Positions 37,890 through 47,146 of a DNA stretch of 64,000 bases are shown here, one piece after another. Source of the stretch: Ignavibacteriales bacterium (GTDB taxonomy: Bacteria; Bacteroidota; Ignavibacteria; Ignavibacteriales; Ignavibacteriaceae); the NCBI GenBank assembly GCA_016709155.1, contig JADJEI010000014.1, positions 62,001-126,000 on the forward strand, written 5' to 3'. Positions within the stretch are counted from its first letter, which is position 1. Each line of letters begins with the position of its first letter. The notes beneath the pieces are model-generated. The model searched no databases, had not been told where the DNA came from, and saw only the letters and a list, made by a program, of their open reading frames with translations. A program made the position numbers and the translations under genes.

Positions 37890-39608
37890 ATGCCCTATTT
37901 AAAACCCAAATTTTTTACCACACTTAAAAATTATAATAAACAACAATTTATTTCTGATGCGACTGCCGGCGTTATCGTTGGTATCGTTGCACTTCCACTT
38001 GCAATTGCATTTGGTATCGCTTCCGGTGTTACACCTGAAAAAGGAATTATCACTGCAATCATTGCAGGTTTTGTAGTCTCCTTTTTTGGCGGCAGCCGTG
38101 TCCAAATTGGTGGACCAACCGGCGCATTCATTATTATTGTTTACGGAATTGTTCAGCAGTATGGAACAACCGGTCTGGCAATTGCCACTATAATGGCGGG
38201 TATAATTTTAGTCATAATGGGATTGGTTAAGTTTGGTTCGCTGATAAAATTCATACCCTACCCTGTTGTTGTTGGATTTACAAGCGGTATTGCTCTGCTG
38301 ATCTTTTCTACACAGGTAAAAGATTTTTTTGGATTAACTATTGAAAAAGTACCTGCCGAGTTTCACGAAAAATGGATGGCATACTTTCAAACTTTCTCAA
38401 CAATAAATTATAATGTATTTGGCATTGCAATGCTGGCATTGTTAATAATGATTTTCTGGCCAAAGGTAACACATAGAATTCCAGGTTCATTAATTGCAAT
38501 TATTGTAACAACGGTTATTGTGATTATATTCAAACTTCCTGTCGATACAATTGGAAGCAGATTTGGCGAGATACCTTCAAATCTTCCTTCCCCAAGTTTT
38601 TATGAAATTGATTTAACTATAGTGCGTAACTTAATTGGACCTGCAACTGTAATAGCAATACTTGCAGCAATAGAATCACTTCTCTCTGCAGTTGTTGCAG
38701 ACGGAATGATTGGCGGTAAGCACAGAAGCAATATGGAATTAATTGCACAGGGTTTAGCCAACATTATTGTCCCAATATTTGGCGGCATACCCGCTACCGG
38801 TGCTATTGCGAGAACTGCCACTAATATTAAAAACGGTGGAAGAACGCCTGTTGCTGGAATCATACACGCATTAACACTTTTATTGATAATGTTATTTTTT
38901 GGCAGTTATGCAAAATTAATTCCTATGGCTACATTAGCTGCAATACTTATTATTGTTGCATACAATATGAGTGAATGGCACGCATTCAAATCATTATTAA
39001 AAAGTCCTAAGAGCGATGTTGCAGTTTTATTAACTACATTTTTCTTAACTGTTATTTTTGATCTGACGATTGCAATCGAGATTGGAATGGTACTTTCAGT
39101 TTTACTATTTATGAAGCGTATGTCTGAAGTTTCTAATGTTAGCGTTATTACTCGTGAGCTTGAAGATGAAGAAGACCAGCCCGATCCTAATGCAATTGAT
39201 AAGAAACAAATTCCCGAAGGTGTGGAAGTATTTGAAATTAACGGACCATTCTTCTTTGGTGCTGCGAAAAAGTTTAAAGATGAAATGGCTGTTATAGAAA
39301 AGCCGCCAAAGGTAAGGATTATAAGAATGAGAAACGTGCCTGCAATTGATGCAACCGGACTGCAAACTCTAAAAGATTTTCATCACGATGCGATAAAGCA
39401 AAAAACGCACATGATTCTTTCCGGAGTTCATACACAGCCTTTATACGCAATGACACAAGCAGGTATTTTTGATCTGTATGGCGAAGATAATATTCATGGT
39501 AATATTGATGATGCACTTGATCGTGCGAGAGAAGTACTTGGTTTGCCAAAGATAGGCAGACCAAAAGATTTTATTCCAACTGTTAAGAGAGATATGGAGA
39601 CAAAATAA
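37890..39608 (+). CDS. SulP-family anion transporter with STAS domain
   Basis: 572 residues. The transmembrane domain opens DATAGVIVGIVALPLAIAFG and SGVTPEKGIITAIIAGFV, with GPTGAFIIIVYG and the conserved AIESLLSAVVADGMIGGKHRSN-type helix (GGIPATGAIARTATNIKNGG). The STAS domain runs from about residue 430 (EGVEVFEINGPFFFGAAKKF ... IDATGLQTLKDF). SulP members carry sulfate, bicarbonate or other anions with Na+ or H+. It stops 3 bases before the HTH-EIIA gene, so it belongs to the Hyf-like operon. Bicarbonate (BicA-like) use is possible but not proved. Confidence 0.92.
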   Translation: MPYLKPKFFTTLKNYNKQQFISDATAGVIVGIVALPLAIAFGIASGVTPEKGIITAIIAGFVVSFFGGSRVQIGGPTGAFIIIVYGIVQQYGTTGLAIATIMAGIILVIMGLVKFGSLIKFIPYPVVVGFTSGIALLIFSTQVKDFFGLTIEKVPAEFHEKWMAYFQTFSTINYNVFGIAMLALLIMIFWPKVTHRIPGSLIAIIVTTVIVIIFKLPVDTIGSRFGEIPSNLPSPSFYEIDLTIVRNLIGPATVIAILAAIESLLSAVVADGMIGGKHRSNMELIAQGLANIIVPIFGGIPATGAIARTATNIKNGGRTPVAGIIHALTLLLIMLFFGSYAKLIPMATLAAILIIVAYNMSEWHAFKSLLKSPKSDVAVLLTTFFLTVIFDLTIAIEIGMVLSVLLFMKRMSEVSNVSVITRELEDEEDQPDPNAIDKKQIPEGVEVFEINGPFFFGAAKKFKDEMAVIEKPPKVRIIRMRNVPAIDATGLQTLKDFHHDAIKQKTHMILSGVHTQPLYAMTQAGIFDLYGEDNIHGNIDDALDRAREVLGLPKIGRPKDFIPTVKRDMETK

Positions 39609-39611
39609 TAG

Positions 39612-40282
39612 ATGGAACTTAACATAAAAGATATTTCTCATTTGCTAATGCTTCCCGAAAAAGAAGTTCAGCAGTTGATTAAGAAAAATGAAATTCCATT
39701 TCAACATCTTCACGACAAAGTTGTTTTTAACAAACACCAGATAATCGAATGGGCGCTTGGACACAACCTTCCAATCAACGTTTCAGGTCATCAGAAATTA
39801 AGTGAATATCACATAGAAACTTTGGGCACTTTGTTAGATAAAGATTCATTTCATTATGATTGTGAATTAACAGAAGCTGGTTATCTCGAACAAATGATTT
39901 CACAAATAAATTTTGAAAAAAATGTTGATAAGGAAATTATTGTGCAGCTTCTTAAAAGCAGGGAATCAATGATGAGCACAGCTATTGGAAACGGAATAAG
40001 TCTTCCCCACCCTCGCGTACCGCTTATGGTGGGAAGAAATAAACCACTGATAAATTTTTCTTTCCAAATAAACCACTTGATTTAAAATCAATTGATGGTA
40101 AACCCGTTCATACTTTAATTATGCTAATCTCTCAAACAATAAAGCAGCATTTAAGTTTGATCGCTCATTTAAGTTTTTTACTTTCAAAAGAAACATTTAG
40201 ATTTGCGTTGGAAAACAGACTTGAGTGCAACGAAATTTTAGATATAATTACAAAGATTGAGGAGACAAGAAATAAATCTTAA
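39612..40282 (+). CDS. HTH plus PTS EIIA (fructose/PtsN-type) protein, interrupted by a one-base deletion
   Basis: An N-terminal excisionase-like HTH (ISHLLMLPEKEVQQLIKKNE to FNKHQIIEWALG, residues 1-55) is followed by an EIIA-fructose/Ntr domain. The phosphorylatable His is in GNGISLPHPRVPL. The frame breaks in the five-T run 40055-40059; one more T gives INFFFPNKPLDLKSIDGKPV and continues to the stop at 40280-40282, about 223 residues. That stop shares bases with the ATG of hyfB (TAATG). No sugar EIIB or EIIC is nearby, so regulation rather than sugar uptake is likely. Confidence 0.82.
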
Positions 40283-42262
40283 TGAACGGTTTACTTAATT
40301 CGGAAAATATTTTCTTCACATCTGCCTTTGCGATTCAGTTTATCTCTATCGCATTTTTGTTTATTAAAGATCAACACAAAGCGCTCTTTGCTGCAAACAC
40401 AGTTTTGTTAATTGGATTAGCACTAGGTCTGATCTCCACTTTGTCCTCCGCACTTTTTTCTTCCAATGAATTTTCTTCACACAGTATTTTTTATAATTTT
40501 ATTCGCTTGATGGTTTGGGAACATACTTCCTATTCATCATTCAGTTAGTTGCAATCCCAACAACTATTTTTAACTTTTCTTATCTTCAGCATTACATCGA
40601 AGAAAAAAATCCATAAAAAGTTTTGTTACCTTTTATATTATTCTTCTGATCTCAACTCAGTTTATAGTTATTGCAAATCAGTCAATTTTATTTTTGGTTA
40701 GCTGGGAAGTAATGAGTATGTCAGCCTACCTTGCAATGCTGTTAGAAAAAGAAAAAGAAGAGGTTCAAAAAGGAAGTTTTTATTATTTCGCTGCTTCACA
40801 TGTTTTAATCTTTATTTTGTACATAATGTTCTTCCTGCTTCATCAGCAAACCGGAAGCTGGTTCTTTAGCGATTATCATCTTTCATTCTCAACTGGAATT
40901 GTTGTTCCCATAATTTTTCTTTTATCGTTTATCGGATTTGGAATTAAAGCTGGATTTATGCCGTTTCATTTTTGGCTGCCGCAAGCTCATCCAATCGCAC
41001 CAACTGTTTTAAGCGCCTTTCTTTCCGGTGTGATAATCAAGATGGGCATCTACGGAATTTTAAGAACTTATCTTTTTATCAAACCTGTGCCCGAATGGGC
41101 TGGATGGTTTATTTTAATTATTAGTATCATCAGTGCAATATTTGGTGTTTGGTATGCGCTTGCTCAACACGATATTAAACGACTGCTTGCATATCACTCA
41201 ATAGAAAATATTGGAATCATCGGGATTGGAATTGGAATTGGATTTATCGGATCTGCAAATAATCTACCTGCTGTCGAAGTTTTAGGATTTGGCGGAGCAC
41301 TTCTTCACACACTTAATCACGCAATATTTAAAAGCCTTTTGTTTATTGGCAGCGGAGTTGTGTATCAAAATCTTGGAACACGCAACATCGAATTGATGGG
41401 CGGAATTGTTCATCGCGCTAAATACATTGCATTACTTTTTCTAATTGGTTCAGTTGCGATTAGCGGTGTTCCACCTTTCAATGGATTTATTTCTGAGTTT
41501 ATCATTTACACCGGATTTTTTAAAACAGCAAACGAGTTAAAAAATTATTACCCAATTTTAATGTTGATGTTTGTTGTTGGTTTGGCTTTTGTTGGCGGAC
41601 TTGCAGTTGCTTGTTTTACGAAAGTAAATTCAATTATGTTTTTAGGAAGTGAACGGAAAGAAGTAAAACATTTTCACACTTCAGTTTATGATTACATCTC
41701 ACTTGGAATCTTTGCTCTTCTTTGTGTTGTGATTGGATTTTATCCGCAGCCATTTATTGGAATAGTCAATAAAGTTATTGTAAGTGATTTTGTTTCGACT
41801 CATCCTTCTTCGGCATTAGTTAATATTGATTGGCTGTATTTTACTTTGATATTTTCATTCATAGCACTTGGAATTTTCTTTCTATATTTATTTAAAGTTA
41901 AACTTGAAAAGAAATTTGGGAGAAGAACTTCTGATGCCTGGGGCTGCGGCTATGAAAACCTGAATCCACGAATGCAATACACAGCTTCATCTTTTGCCGA
42001 TGAGTTAAATGAAATTCCAAAATCTATTTTAGTATATCATAAAAAGATTAAAGTTTCAAAAAATGCTTATCCTCTTTCTTCAAAGTTTGAAAGTCATTCA
42101 AATGATTTTGTTGATAGTAAAATAGTTTTACCTTCATTTAGGTTTTTAAGTTTTCTCGTAACAAAAATTAAATTCCTAAGTCAAACCGATATTCGCTATT
42201 ACATCGGTTTCATTTTGATCATCATTACAATTTATAGTTTCATAGCATTCTTATGGTCATAG
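40282..42262 (+). CDS. hyfB: Hydrogenase-4 component B-like proton-translocating subunit (HyfB), interrupted twice
   Basis: Antiporter-like membrane subunit related to NuoL/MrpA. Readable parts are MNGLLNSENIFF (from 40282), YFLFIIQLVAIPTTIFN in a middle frame, and the long part with SWEVMSMSAYLAMLLEKEK, FGIKAGFMPFHFWLPQAHP, LLAYHSIENIGIIGIG, ALLHTLNHAIFKSLLFIGSG and WGCGYENLNPRMQYT. Shifts lie near 40504-40510 and 40603-40613 (an A-run), each cured by one added base. The joined protein is about 660 residues, the usual HyfB size. Lys and His of the H+ channel are present. Overlaps hyfC by 10 bases. Confidence 0.88.
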
Positions 42263-43176
42263 TTATATTACAAGGAATTGCTTCTGTATTAATATTGTTA
42301 GGATTAGCTCCTTTGTTTGTTGGCATTGTGAACAAACAAAAGGCAAAACTAACAGGAAGAGTTGGTGCGCCAACCTTACAGCCATACTATGACTTGCAAA
42401 GACTTTTTAAAAAAGAAACAATCAATGCAAGCACATCGTCTTTTATCAGTCGTGTTTCACCATTAATAAATTTTATCACACTTATTGTGGCTGCGGCAAT
42501 GCTGCCCGTAGGATTTTGGAAACCACTTGTAAGTTTTAATGGTGATATAATTTTATTTGCCTACATTTTAGGATTGTCAAGATTTTTCCAAATACTTGCG
42601 GCGATGGATATCGGCAGTTCATTTGAAGGCATGGGCGCAGCACGCGAAGCAACATTTGCCTTATTTGCAGAACCAATTTTCTTTTTTACTATTGGAAGTA
42701 TTTCTTTCATAAGCGGCTATACTTAACTTTTTGATATCTATCATTCAATCCAGCTTGATAATATTTCTTATGAAGTTTTTATTGTGATATGTTCAATCTC
42801 AGTATTTATGCTTGCAGTTACAGAATGTTCACGTATGCCTGTTGATGATCCAAATACTCATCTGGAGTTGACAATGATTCACGAGGTGATGATACTTGAT
42901 AATTCAGGCTTGGATCTATTCCTCTATCAATACTCAAGCTACATAAAGTTATTCATCTACTCTGTTCTTGAAATATCATTCTTTTATCCATTCAGCCAGC
43001 AGAGCTACCTAATTGGGATATTAATATTTATAGTTGGAAGCATCGTGTTAAGTTTTTCACTTGCTGTTGTAGAAACTATTACCTCAAGATATAAAATGAA
43101 AAGCATTCCACAATATTTGTTATTTGCAACTGCAATCGGAATATTAAATTTATTGATTTACACTTTTACAAAATGA
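42253..43176 (+). CDS. hyfC: Hydrogenase-4 component C-like subunit (HyfC/NuoH family), one in-frame stop
   Basis: Membrane subunit that connects the peripheral arm to the ion channel subunits. GRVGAPTLQPYYDLQRLFKKE, DIGSSFEGMGAAREATFALFAEP, and after a TAA at 42724-42726, CSISVFMLAVTECSRMPVDD then THLELTMIHEVMILDNSG, the conserved NuoH-type loops. Both parts are in the same frame, so a single base change, not an indel, interrupts the gene (SGYT-stop-LFDIYHSI). Total about 307 residues, the normal size. Confidence 0.88.
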
Positions 43177-43215
43177 AAAATAAATTATTGAATAAAATTC
43201 AAAGTAATTCTACTT

Positions 43216-43364
43216 GTCATTCCTGCGAAAGCAGGAATCTCCTATGCTTTGAGGAATTAGATTCCCGTTTACACGAGAATGACAGAACATTCACTTGTCA
43301 TTCCTGCGAAAGCAGGAATCCACTGTACTTTGCAAAATTAGATTCCCACTTTCGTGGGAATGAC
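43216..43364 (+). repeat. Two tandem 68-bp palindromic units (dRS3/REP-like)
   Basis: Units at 43216-43283 and 43297-43364 start every 81 bases. Each begins GTCATTCCTGCGAAAGCAGG and ends with an inverted half, CGGGAATGAC or GAGAATGAC. Each half forms its own hairpin, and the two outer ends pair with each other. They lie between hyfC and hyfE. A 76-residue frame through them reads CHSCESRN twice and is a known kind of artefact, not a gene. Confidence 0.85.
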
Positions 43365-43409
43365 GAGTTTGACCGTGTTCGAAATAAATATTTCTATTGT
43401 TAAAATTCT

Positions 43410-44042
43410 ATGGAAAATCTTTTAAGCATACTTTTTTGTCTCACAATTTTTTATGTTTCTGTAACTCCAAGAGTTAAAAGCTACGTTGCCGTGCTGCAAA
43501 TTCAAGGATTACTCTTATCAATTCTTGTCTTTCTGCCATTCATAAAAAACTTTTCGATCTTCGGAATAATTTTACCAATCACTCTTTTAATTGTAAAAGT
43601 TATTTTAGTTCCGCGCTACATCAATAAAATTATTCTTGATCTTGATATCAAAAGAGTTATTGAACCAACAATTCAGCAAATAGTATTTTTGCTTTTAGTA
43701 ATTACAACAATGATAATTATTTTTCTTACTTCAAGCATAATTTCAAAAAATACCGAACTTGATGTTATCCCCTTTGCAAGCGGCTTTTCTGCAATAGCAA
43801 TTGGAATTTATATAATCATATTTAGGAAAAAACTTATTGTTCATGTTTGTGGATTCCTTGTATTAGAAAATGGAATTTTTCTTTTCGGTACTGCCGTTGC
43901 ATCAGAACTTCCGATGATGATTGAACTCGGTGTTTTGCTCGATGTTTTTGTTGTTGTTTTTTTAATGGGAATTGCATTAAACAAAATCCGAAGCACCTTT
44001 GAAGGTTTTGAAGTTTCTGATCTTGGAAGGTTAAAAGACTGA
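43410..44042 (+). CDS. hyfE: Hydrogenase-4 component E-like membrane subunit
   Basis: 210 residues, about seven helices. It resembles HyfE, an MnhC/NuoK-like chain: IQGLLLSILVFLPF, FGIILPITLLIVKVILVPRYI, VCGFLVLENGIFLFGTAVASELPMMIELGVLLDVFVVVF (split motif: the Glu in LENGIF and in MIELGVL is the conserved channel Glu). ATG 43410 has no strong ribosome-binding site, and the repeat units lie just before it. The stop shares a base with the hyfF start. Confidence 0.88.
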   Translation: MENLLSILFCLTIFYVSVTPRVKSYVAVLQIQGLLLSILVFLPFIKNFSIFGIILPITLLIVKVILVPRYINKIILDLDIKRVIEPTIQQIVFLLLVITTMIIIFLTSSIISKNTELDVIPFASGFSAIAIGIYIIIFRKKLIVHVCGFLVLENGIFLFGTAVASELPMMIELGVLLDVFVVVFLMGIALNKIRSTFEGFEVSDLGRLKD

Positions 44043-45496
44043 TGTTAGGATTTTCAATACTAATACTACTACCGCTGTTTACAGCTTTGTTCTGTTACTT
44101 TGTAAAGAATCTTCGCTTACAATACAATGTATCTTTGGTAGTAAGTCTCGTGCATCTATTTGTAACGCTTATGGTCTTTCTTGGAATTTACCATATACAG
44201 CTTCCAACATTTTTCAGTTTTGATTCTTTAAGCAAAATATTTTTAATGATCCTTTCCAATGTTTACTTTTGGGTTGTGTTTGTTTCATACGCTTATTTGA
44301 AACGCCCCGTTACAACAAAAGCAACCGAAGGTCAAAGGTATTATTTCCTTTTACTTAACTTTTACCTCGCATCAAATTCAGCGGCAATGCTAAGCAGCCA
44401 CTTTGGAATGTACTGGGTTACTGCTGAAACTACAACCTTATCTGTAGCGCCTTTAATTTATTACTATAGAAATGAGGAAGCTCTTGAGGCAATGTGGAAG
44501 TATTTGTTTTTAGTTTCGGTTGGAATTGCATTTGCGTTTATCGGAATTTTATTCTTAACACTTTCTGCCAATGGAACTTCGCTCGAAGGTAAACAACTAT
44601 TTTTCTGGGAGTTTATCCGAAATGCAAAAGAATTAAATCCAATCTGGCTTAAAGCAAGTTTTATTTTCATTTTTGTTGGATTGAGTACAAAAATAGGTAC
44701 AGCACCAATGCACTCTGGTGATGTTGATGCAACAAGCAATGCGCCAAGTCCTATTGCTGCACTTATGTCAGGTTCGCTGCGTCTTACAGCTTTAATTGGT
44801 GTGATGAGAATTTTTCAAATTATAACTCAAACATCTTCGTTTGAATTTGCAAGAACCATACTAATCATTGGCGGATTGCTATCTCTGTTTACTGCTTTTG
44901 TATTTATGTTTAAAGTAAATAATTATAAACGAATGCTTGCATATTCAAGCGTTGAGCATTTAGGGATGATCACACTGGGAATTGCAACTGGCGGCATTGC
45001 TTTTATTGGTGCAATGTACCACGCAATATATAATTCAATTACCAAAATAGTTTTGTTTTTAAGTGCGGGGAATATTCATAGCAAATTCAAATCACGTGAA
45101 GTTGATAAAGTTAGAAACGTAATGAACATTTTACCCAAAACAGGATGGCTTTTCTTGATTGCTTATCTTGCTATTTCCGGCATTCCACCATTTGGTATAT
45201 TTTTTAGTGAAATAAAAATATTTGAAGGAATTCTTTTTTCTGATAAACCTTATGTTCTTGCTTTAGTGATGATTTTTATGTTATTCATTTTTATAAACAT
45301 GGGTAAGATTATTTTTACAATGCTTTATAAAAAAACATCAGATGATTCTAATGAAGTTGCGAATGAAAAGTTTGATATAATTCATCTTGCAGCAATTTTA
45401 CTCCTGATTTTATTAGTTACAATTGCCATAACTTCACCTGATATTATTTATCAAAACATATTAACCGTTGGAAAAGATTTTGGAATTACACTTTAA
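44042..45496 (+). CDS. hyfF: Hydrogenase-4 component F-like proton-translocating subunit
   Basis: 484-residue NuoL/M/N-type antiporter chain. It shows the helices around SSHFGMYWVTAETTTLSVAP, GTAPMHSGDVDATSNAPSPI (HyfF-type loop), KRMLAYSSVEHLGMITLGIA, and GAMYHAIYNSITKIVLFLSAG with the channel Lys and His. It begins one base into the hyfE stop. The second antiporter-like subunit of the complex besides HyfB. Confidence 0.92.
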   Translation: MLGFSILILLPLFTALFCYFVKNLRLQYNVSLVVSLVHLFVTLMVFLGIYHIQLPTFFSFDSLSKIFLMILSNVYFWVVFVSYAYLKRPVTTKATEGQRYYFLLLNFYLASNSAAMLSSHFGMYWVTAETTTLSVAPLIYYYRNEEALEAMWKYLFLVSVGIAFAFIGILFLTLSANGTSLEGKQLFFWEFIRNAKELNPIWLKASFIFIFVGLSTKIGTAPMHSGDVDATSNAPSPIAALMSGSLRLTALIGVMRIFQIITQTSSFEFARTILIIGGLLSLFTAFVFMFKVNNYKRMLAYSSVEHLGMITLGIATGGIAFIGAMYHAIYNSITKIVLFLSAGNIHSKFKSREVDKVRNVMNILPKTGWLFLIAYLAISGIPPFGIFFSEIKIFEGILFSDKPYVLALVMIFMLFIFINMGKIIFTMLYKKTSDDSNEVANEKFDIIHLAAILLLILLVTIAITSPDIIYQNILTVGKDFGITL

Positions 45497-45510
45497 TAAT
45501 AATTTTGTCT

Positions 45511-45535
45511 GTCATTCCTGCGAAAGCAGGAATCC
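45511..45535 (+). repeat. Half-unit of the GTCATTCCTGCG repeat
   Basis: GTCATTCCTGCGAAAGCAGG plus AATCC between hyfF and hyfG. Only the left hairpin is present; the right half is missing. Confidence 0.75.
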
Positions 45536-45556
45536 ATTTTATTTTGAGATAAGCAC

Positions 45557-47032
45557 ATGAGTCTTCAACTGCAAAATAATCAGCGCTTTGATGTTTCATC
45601 AATTCAATTTTTAACTGTTGATGATTTCCAAAATAATGTACGCAGTGCTCTATCAAATGGCTATCGAATAATTGCTCTTACACCGATTGATAAAAATATT
45701 CCAGAAAAAATAATAGCTGTAGTTACTGATAATGCTTCTTCATCAATTAATATTATTGGTGGTCAGTTTGATAAATCTAAATTGGAGTTTGAAAGTTTTG
45801 CAAATGAATTTCCTCAAACAAATTATTTTGAATGTGAACTCTCCGAAAATTATGGATACGTTCCGCTCAATCATCCTTGGCTTCGTCCGGTTAGAAAACA
45901 AAATGTTATTCTTGGAAATAAACCGTATCACTTTTATAAGTTAGAAGGTGAAGAAGTTCACGAAGTTGCGGTCGGTCCTATCCATGCAGGAGTAATTGAA
46001 CCCGGTCATTTTAGATTTCAATGCCACGGTGAACTCGTTTACAATCTTGAAATAAATTTAGGCTATCAGCATCGTGGAGTAGAAAAACTTTTACTTCAAT
46101 CAAATTCAGATCAAAGAATTATTCTGTCTGAATCAATTGCTGGTGATACAACAATCGGTCATACTTTTGCACATTGCAGTGCAATCGAAAGTTTAACACA
46201 AACACAACTTAGTCTGCGCGCTGAAGTAATCAGAACAATCGCTTCTGAAATTGAGAGGATTGCAATGCACTTATCCGGTCTTGGCGGCGTTGCTAATGAT
46301 GTTGGTTTTGCTTTGCCTTCATCATCTTACGGAAGACTTCGCACGCTTGCGATAAATAGTTTACTGGCACTTTGCGGCTCTCGTTCTGGCAGAGGTTTAT
46401 TTATTTATGGCGGTGTTCGATTTGATTTTAATGACGATATAATAAATGTTGTAAAGAAAAATCTTGAAGTTATTCGTAATGATGTTGCAGAAATTAACAA
46501 CTATCTTTTTTCATCAATTGGTGTGCTTACAAGATTTGAAGATACAGGCTCAGTCTCTAATGATCTTGCAAAAACTATTGGCTTGGTTGGTCTGACGGCA
46601 CGTGCATCTGCTTTAGAAGAAGATGCAAGAATAAATTTTCCGTATAGCGCCTATCGTTATAATCCCGTTTCTATGATTACTCTCTCAAGCGGAGATGTTT
46701 TTGCGCGTGCAAGGTTACGTGCATTGGAGATTGATGAATCACTTAAATTTATTTTTGATCAGATGGATAATCTTCCATCAGGCGAATTAAAATCCAATGT
46801 GGGAGCAATAAAAAATAATTCCGGTGTCGTTTCTATTGTTGAAGGATGGCGCGGCGAAATTGTTCATATCGCTTTTACTAATGAAAACGGAAATTTAACT
46901 CAATATAAAATCAAAGATCCATCATTTAATAATTGGTACGGATTAAGTTTAGCTTTACGCAAAACAGCTATTTCAGATTTTCCTTTATGTAACAAAAGTT
47001 TTGATTTATCGTATGCAGGACATGATCTTTAA
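45557..47032 (+). CDS. hyfG: Hydrogenase-4 large-subunit-like protein without NiFe ligands (NuoC-NuoD fusion, Ehr-type)
   Basis: 491 residues. An N-terminal NuoC-like domain (about 1-130) is fused to a NuoD/HyfG-like domain (RFQCHGELVYNLEINLGYQHRG, SEIERIAMHLSGLGGVANDVG). In hydrogenases two CxxC motifs bind NiFe (RICGIC and DPCxxC). Here the first position reads ESIAGDTTIGHTFAHC and the C-terminus ends NKSFDLSYAGHDL, so all four Cys are absent. The protein cannot hold a NiFe centre and is not a hydrogenase; it fits the Ehr (hydrogenase-related) group. A quinone- or ferredoxin-linked role is inference. Confidence 0.9.
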   Translation: MSLQLQNNQRFDVSSIQFLTVDDFQNNVRSALSNGYRIIALTPIDKNIPEKIIAVVTDNASSSINIIGGQFDKSKLEFESFANEFPQTNYFECELSENYGYVPLNHPWLRPVRKQNVILGNKPYHFYKLEGEEVHEVAVGPIHAGVIEPGHFRFQCHGELVYNLEINLGYQHRGVEKLLLQSNSDQRIILSESIAGDTTIGHTFAHCSAIESLTQTQLSLRAEVIRTIASEIERIAMHLSGLGGVANDVGFALPSSSYGRLRTLAINSLLALCGSRSGRGLFIYGGVRFDFNDDIINVVKKNLEVIRNDVAEINNYLFSSIGVLTRFEDTGSVSNDLAKTIGLVGLTARASALEEDARINFPYSAYRYNPVSMITLSSGDVFARARLRALEIDESLKFIFDQMDNLPSGELKSNVGAIKNNSGVVSIVEGWRGEIVHIAFTNENGNLTQYKIKDPSFNNWYGLSLALRKTAISDFPLCNKSFDLSYAGHDL

Positions 47033-47055
47033 TAATTTATTGGCAAATGATACTT

Positions 47056-47124
47056 GTCATTCCTGCGTAAGCAGGAATCCAATTACTTGGAGTAAAGTAG
47101 ATTCGACATTTTCGTGGGAATGAC
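47056..47124 (+). repeat. 69-bp palindromic repeat unit
   Basis: GTCATTCCTGCGTAAGCAGG ... TTTTCGTGGGAATGAC between hyfG and the hyfH-hyfI fusion. Same family as 43216-43364. Confidence 0.8.
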
Positions 47125-47146
47125 ATAACAAGTAGAAAAATAATTT

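Noticed and set aside
37899..38131. Minus-strand frames under sulP
   Set aside because: They are mirror frames of the transporter with no start context of their own.
43216..43364. CRISPR array
   Set aside because: Only two units, each an inverted repeat itself, no spacers of fixed size, and no cas genes in the window.
43173..43403. 76-codon plus-strand frame with CHSCESRN twice
   Set aside because: It is a translation of the palindromic repeats; no ribosome-binding site, and this kind of peptide is a well-known artefact.
45557..47032. NiFe hydrogenase large subunit
   Set aside because: All four metal-binding Cys are missing, so hydrogenase activity is not supported.
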